Origin: an uncultured Paraglaciecola sp.
GTDB taxonomy: Bacteria > Pseudomonadota > Gammaproteobacteria > Enterobacterales > Alteromonadaceae
DNA: 50,049 nucleotides
NCBI RefSeq assembly: GCF_913058035.1
Contig: NZ_CAJXPA010000011.1
Location: forward strand, 1 to 50,049
Direction of reading: 5' to 3'
Below the pieces are notes generated by a model. The model did no database searches and was not told where the DNA came from. It was given only the letters and a program-made list of their open reading frames with translations. The number at the start of each line of letters is the position of its first letter. Positions within the stretch are counted from its first letter, which is position 1. Positions 47,059-50,049 of this stretch are shown here, in pieces. A program made the translations under genes and the position numbers.

Positions 47059-47646
47059 ATGCTAGATTTAAGCCGCTACAAAGGGATAGTGTTTGATATG
47101 GACGGAACTTTGATAGACTCAATGGGGGCGCACAATATAGCTTGGCGCCACGCTTGTGAGAAATATGCTTATCCTTTTGACGAAGAGTATATACATAACC
47201 TTGGCGGTGTACCCACCAGAGACATTGTTATGCTTCTTAACGAAAAACATGGGCTTAGCCATGATCCAGACGCAGTGACTAAAACAAAAAATCTAATGTT
47301 TTTGAAACTTAAAGATAGCCCAAGTATTATCGACGATACATTTCAAGTAATGCAACGTTACGAGGGCATACTAAAAATGGGTGTAGGCACTGGTTCAGAA
47401 CGTAACAATGCTATTCAGATGTTGACTGATACAGGCTTATTAGCACGTCTTGAAACGGTAGTTACTGCATCTGATGTCACTCACGGTAAACCGCACGGTG
47501 AAACCTTCATAACCGTTGCCACGAACATGGGCTTACAGCCAAACGAATGTGTGGTGTTTGAAGACACCGAGGTAGGTCGTCAAGCTGCCCAGAATGCTGG
47601 CATGGATTGCATCATGGTCATTAATGGTAAAATAGTATTGCCATAA
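47059..47646 (+). CDS. HAD-superfamily phosphatase, YqaB/beta-phosphoglucomutase-like
   Basis: A 195-residue haloacid-dehalogenase-fold enzyme. YKGIVFDMDGTLIDS holds the nucleophile Asp and the acid/base Asp; the cap domain contains NLGGVPTRDIV; GVGTGSERN gives motif 2, GKPHGETF the Lys of motif 3, and VVFEDTEVGRQAAQNAGM the acidic motif 4. The pattern and length match E. coli YqaB, which dephosphorylates fructose 1-phosphate and related sugar phosphates. CAGGAG lies just ahead of the ATG. Substrate is inferred from resemblance only. Confidence 0.85.
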   Translation: MLDLSRYKGIVFDMDGTLIDSMGAHNIAWRHACEKYAYPFDEEYIHNLGGVPTRDIVMLLNEKHGLSHDPDAVTKTKNLMFLKLKDSPSIIDDTFQVMQRYEGILKMGVGTGSERNNAIQMLTDTGLLARLETVVTASDVTHGKPHGETFITVATNMGLQPNECVVFEDTEVGRQAAQNAGMDCIMVINGKIVLP

Positions 47647-47886
47647 TAATCGGGCGAATGTTTGTCAGATAGGTGTTTTTTGTATTATTAGCAGTGATAT
47701 GACTAATAAAACGGCGCATCATCAGTTTGGTTGCAGTTAGTGCTTGCGCAGCCAAGCGGTTTTCCATAACATACGCGCCTCTTTTGTAGCAGCGACTTAG
47801 AGCAATCGTCTGCAACAGATAATAATCAAAGCGCACGCTAAGCGCCAAGTTGAATACCATCAACTTAAATAAATAAGCAAAGTTTT

Positions 47887-47976
47887 GGAGAGGTGGCTGA
47901 GCGGCTTAAGGCGCACGCCTGGAAAGCGTGTTTAGGGTTAAACCTAACGTGGGTTCGAATCCCACCCTCTCCGCCA
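47887..47976 (+). tRNA. tRNA-Ser (anticodon GGA)
   Basis: Acceptor stem GGAGAGG / CCTCTCC with encoded CCA end (47974-47976), D-arm after TGGCTGAGC, anticodon stem CACGC/GCGTG with loop CTGGAAA (anticodon GGA at 47921-47923), a long variable arm (TTAGGG...CCTAA) typical of class II tRNAs, and T-loop GGTTCGAATCC. It reads UCC and UCU codons. A terminator follows directly. Confidence 0.97.
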
Positions 47977-47989
47977 AATACTATAGATA

Positions 47990-48015
47990 AGCCTCTGTTT
48001 TACAGAGGCTTTTTT
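47990..48015 (+). terminator. Terminator after tRNA-Ser
   Basis: 8-bp stem AGCCTCTG / CAGAGGCT around a short TTTTA loop, followed by a run of T residues, 14 bases beyond the tRNA CCA end. Confidence 0.92.
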
Positions 48016-48226
48016 ATATCTATTACTTTGCGATCCGTCAAGAAGACCGTCAAATATCCACGTTATTATAAAAAACGACCTTACAGAAAATTAATCGAAC
48101 CTGATCAATGGAAGAAGGGGACCGATTTTTATTACGTCCATTATTGCAATCGTTAGGCAGCAAAGATAAATCCAGTTACTCCTATTCGCTCATTAGAGAC
48201 CGTCAGATGGATTTATACCAAAGTAA

Positions 48227-48403
48227 CTAATAAACCCGCTTGCATAGAGAAAGCATCTCTATGAGGAGCTTAGTTTGTTCATTGAGCATAGTTTTTGTTT
48301 GATCATATAAATTTGAGTTGAGCAGAGTTTGATTAATTTGTTTTTGTCTATTTATAGCCTCTTCTAAGGCAAAAATTATTGTTTGACCGATAATTGTGCT
48401 CAT
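48227..48403 (-). CDS. Small protein of 58 residues, unknown
   Basis: A short minus-strand reading frame, MSTIIGQTIIFALEEAI at the start and LLIEMLSLCKRVY at the end, with a Gln/Asn/Leu-rich helical middle that could form one amphipathic or coiled-coil helix. AAGGAAG lies six bases ahead of the ATG, a very good ribosome binding site, which is why I keep it. No family is recognised and no neighbour explains it. It lies in the spacer after tRNA-Ser, a common site for integrated or orphan genes. Confidence 0.5.
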   Translation of the reverse strand: MSTIIGQTIIFALEEAINRQKQINQTLLNSNLYDQTKTMLNEQTKLLIEMLSLCKRVY

Positions 48404-48770
48404 CTAGCTTCCTTGCCGTGTTTGAATACCAAATTTAGTACAGCTGCGTTTGAAATTAATTTTAAAGGCTAGAAAAAGATACTCCCCCTATTAGTAAAAA
48501 GGGGGTTGTTAGCAAGATAAAAACAGCCTTAATACGATAAGCAGCTAGGTGCTGTGAGATTAATTGATCTCACAGCCAACTCCGGTCATTGGGCACCTTT
48601 GATTGTTACTTCGGCTATACGCCCAAAGCGGACCAAATAACTAACGGATTGAACGGTAAACTTGGTGACAAATGATACGCTTCAGCGAACCTGCCCCCGC
48701 AGGTTTCTAGTAAGTACAAACTATTGGACTTGGTTGTGCTCGTTTTGAAACGATTCAATTAAGTTAATAA
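48404..48770. other. Hairpin-rich spacer
   Basis: 367 bp without a gene, containing three inverted repeats: CCCCCT/AGGGGG at 48484-48505, a perfect 10-bp stem at 48551-48576, and AACCTGC/GCAGGTT around CCCC at 48688-48705. None is followed by a convincing T-run in the direction of a neighbouring gene. Confidence 0.55.
48551..48576. repeat. Perfect 10-bp inverted repeat
   Basis: GCTGTGAGAT, loop TAATTG, then the exact complement ATCTCACAGC. It contains TGTGA and TCACA half-sites, but spaced by 12 bases rather than the 6 of a CRP site. Confidence 0.8.
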
Positions 48771-49247
48771 CTATTGATGTCGCTTGTGTTGAGCCCAAGT
48801 ATAGACATGGGATGCTAACCACATCAGCACCACAATTTTACTCAATTGACTGATTAATCCGTGGCTATATTCGAGTATTGAATAGGCTGTTTGCATTCGC
48901 TCGACTGGGCTGGGGATCACTAACCAATCAAATACTTTGACTGCAGAACCCCTGGCCCATACGGTTAAAAATCCGCTAGTAAACAGTGCTAATAGTGTCA
49001 ATATGACAAGCATATTAGCTGTGTTTTGGTAGCCCTGCGTCAGCTTTGTTTGAACGGTCAATAATCTCGCTAGCAAATACACAATGAACAATAGTAAAAA
49101 CAACATAGAGATACCAATGTGATGCCAGATTGCTGCGATTAGTGTCTCCCTTTCTGGCTGCATATCTATTGTTAATCCCGTCCAAAACACCCAAGGAGTC
49201 GCAACAATGATTGCTACTCCTAGGATAAATCCAATTCTAGACAACAT
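48771..49247 (-). CDS. Four-helix membrane protein, cytochrome b561-like
   Basis: A 158-residue inner-membrane protein with four hydrophobic segments (about 5-25, 42-62, 76-96 and 132-150). His42/His43 (IWHHIGISML), His129 (LEYSHGL) and His147 (LASHVYTW) lie at helix ends or within helices, in positions that could bind heme b, as in small cytochrome b561-type electron carriers. The heme assignment is an inference from this pattern; no recognised family motif is decisive. It begins one base after the stop of the preceding minus-strand gene and is thus coupled with it. Confidence 0.5.
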   Translation of the reverse strand: MLSRIGFILGVAIIVATPWVFWTGLTIDMQPERETLIAAIWHHIGISMLFLLLFIVYLLARLLTVQTKLTQGYQNTANMLVILTLLALFTSGFLTVWARGSAVKVFDWLVIPSPVERMQTAYSILEYSHGLISQLSKIVVLMWLASHVYTWAQHKRHQ

Positions 49248-49248
49248 A

Positions 49249-50049
49249 TCAATATTGACCTGATAGGCTTATATTTTGTGAGGGGCGCAGCGGTTCGTTG
49301 GTAGTGTATTGGTCGATGGTTTGGTGGGCTTTATTGATAGCTTCCGCTAAACCCATTTTACCGTCTTTGACATAACCTGCATATTCAAGCATGGGCATAT
49401 ACAGCGCTGTGGGTTCGCCTTGGATAGTGAGTGAAAAATATGCATTGTTAGTTTCAACTTCACTCCATTTATCACGCACAGCTTGCCAGTAGTCCTTGGT
49501 TAAGTGCCAGTAATCATCTGCCACCGAAAACGCAATTTGATCATCACGCACATAGGTGTTTATGCCAATTTCTCTTGCTAAAAGTGTTGCTGTTTGTGAG
49601 CGTAAAATAAGTTTTGAATTGTCTTGCTCGTGCACCCATCCATTAGGTGTCACTGCGTGTCGATTGACCGCCAATATAGCATCATAGTCGTCTCGTTTAG
49701 TCATATCTCTGCGCGGCAAGGGACGCATATTCACTTCAGATGCCCATTGCGATATTCCATTGTCATGTTGCCAAGCCGCCAATCCCGCGTAACGTGGGCT
49801 ATCGTCCACTTGATACACAACCTGAGCCCATTTTCCCTGTCGTTCTTGTTGCTTTAAGTCGCGCTTTTTCCAGCTATTAAATCCGACAAATTCATGAATG
49901 GATTCTGGTGCGTAAATCCTATCTTGACGCCAATGTTTGATATGAAACTGATGTTTATCACCCACTAATAACATGTGTTGCAGACTACTAAAGCCGGGGA
50001 TTGTTTCAATTACTCGTACTCGCTCGTATGCGCGCTTCACCGTATGATA
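49249..50049 (-). CDS. Partial gene, possibly DUF6607 family protein
   Basis: The reading frame runs off the right edge of the window, so the N-terminus (probably with a signal peptide) is missing; a GTG at 50040 is in frame but the frame is open beyond it. The 267 visible residues are rich in Trp and Tyr and include HEFVGFNSWKKRDLKQQER, DDYDAILAVNRHAVTPNGWV and QDNSKLILR, which remind me of DUF6607 proteins, though I cannot confirm this. Function unknown. It is one base upstream of the b561-like gene, suggesting the two proteins act together in the envelope. Confidence 0.55.
   Translation of the reverse strand, partial: YHTVKRAYERVRVIETIPGFSSLQHMLLVGDKHQFHIKHWRQDRIYAPESIHEFVGFNSWKKRDLKQQERQGKWAQVVYQVDDSPRYAGLAAWQHDNGISQWASEVNMRPLPRRDMTKRDDYDAILAVNRHAVTPNGWVHEQDNSKLILRSQTATLLAREIGINTYVRDDQIAFSVADDYWHLTKDYWQAVRDKWSEVETNNAYFSLTIQGEPTALYMPMLEYAGYVKDGKMGLAEAINKAHQTIDQYTTNEPLRPSQNISLSGQY

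Noticed and set aside
47621-47863. 80-codon minus-strand frame after the HAD gene
   Set aside because: It overlaps the HAD gene end, has no recognisable motif and no good ribosome binding site.
47893-48156. 87-codon plus-strand frame
   Set aside because: Its first part is the tRNA-Ser gene itself and a terminator lies inside it; not a protein gene.
47887-48226. tRNA-Ser as attachment site of an integrated element
   Set aside because: No integrase gene and no second copy of the tRNA 3' end in the window.
48554-48573. TGTGA...TCACA as a CRP site
   Set aside because: The half-sites are 12 bases apart instead of 6; it is better described as a hairpin.

Overview
The window looks like a chromosomal segment of a marine gammaproteobacterium of the Alteromonadales, probably Alteromonadaceae in the Glaciecola/Paraglaciecola/Alteromonas range. 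This is inferred from the AT-rich base composition, gammaproteobacterial housekeeping genes (ppc, fklB, nlpI, nadA, cdd, a yqaB-like phosphatase, UPF0149 and DUF1244 proteins), a phasin, and a strong set of exported peptidases. I see no transposase, integrase, phage gene or CRISPR array. The genus is a guess from protein style, not from a search.

Layout. 1-7.5 kb: NhaC-type antiporter, PEP carboxylase (minus), FklB-type prolyl isomerase, a stand-alone receiver protein and a MalY/PatB-type PLP enzyme. 7.5-10.5 kb: a TonB-dependent receptor with His/Asp/Glu-rich loops behind a near-consensus Zur operator, divergent from a UPF0149 protein; this reads as a zinc-uptake locus. 10.9-17.4 kb: DPP IV-like lipoprotein peptidase, DUF2750-like protein, a clan-A glycoside hydrolase without signal peptide, a substrate-binding-like protein without signal peptide, and a D-2-hydroxyacid dehydrogenase. 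17.4-19.2 kb: a long non-coding stretch with hairpins, then a phasin. 19.2-23.5 kb: a translationally coupled RND efflux pair.

23.7-32.7 kb: an M14 metallocarboxypeptidase, then a tight four-gene cluster of class III aminotransferase, PHP-glycosyltransferase 4 fusion, phosphatidylserine decarboxylase-like protein and Mpo1/DUF962-like membrane protein. I read this cluster as a candidate membrane-lipid head-group pathway; it is the best candidate here for an undescribed system. 33.4-43 kb: glutathione S-transferase-like protein, secreted subtilase with a PA-domain insert, DUF1244 protein, a 13-bp tandem repeat array ahead of a tricorn-like S41 peptidase, and an IorAB-type molybdenum hydroxylase. 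43.1-47.7 kb: cytidine deaminase, NlpI coupled to a membrane-anchored protein with an M64-like HExxH...DEY motif, NadA, and a HAD phosphatase. 47.9-50 kb: tRNA-Ser(GGA), a 58-codon small ORF with a good ribosome binding site, a hairpin-rich spacer, and a coupled pair (b561-like membrane protein and an exported-type protein cut by the window edge).

Functionally the segment combines core metabolism with a scavenging, protein-degrading lifestyle (S9, M14, S8 and S41 peptidases with export signals), metal acquisition and envelope remodelling.
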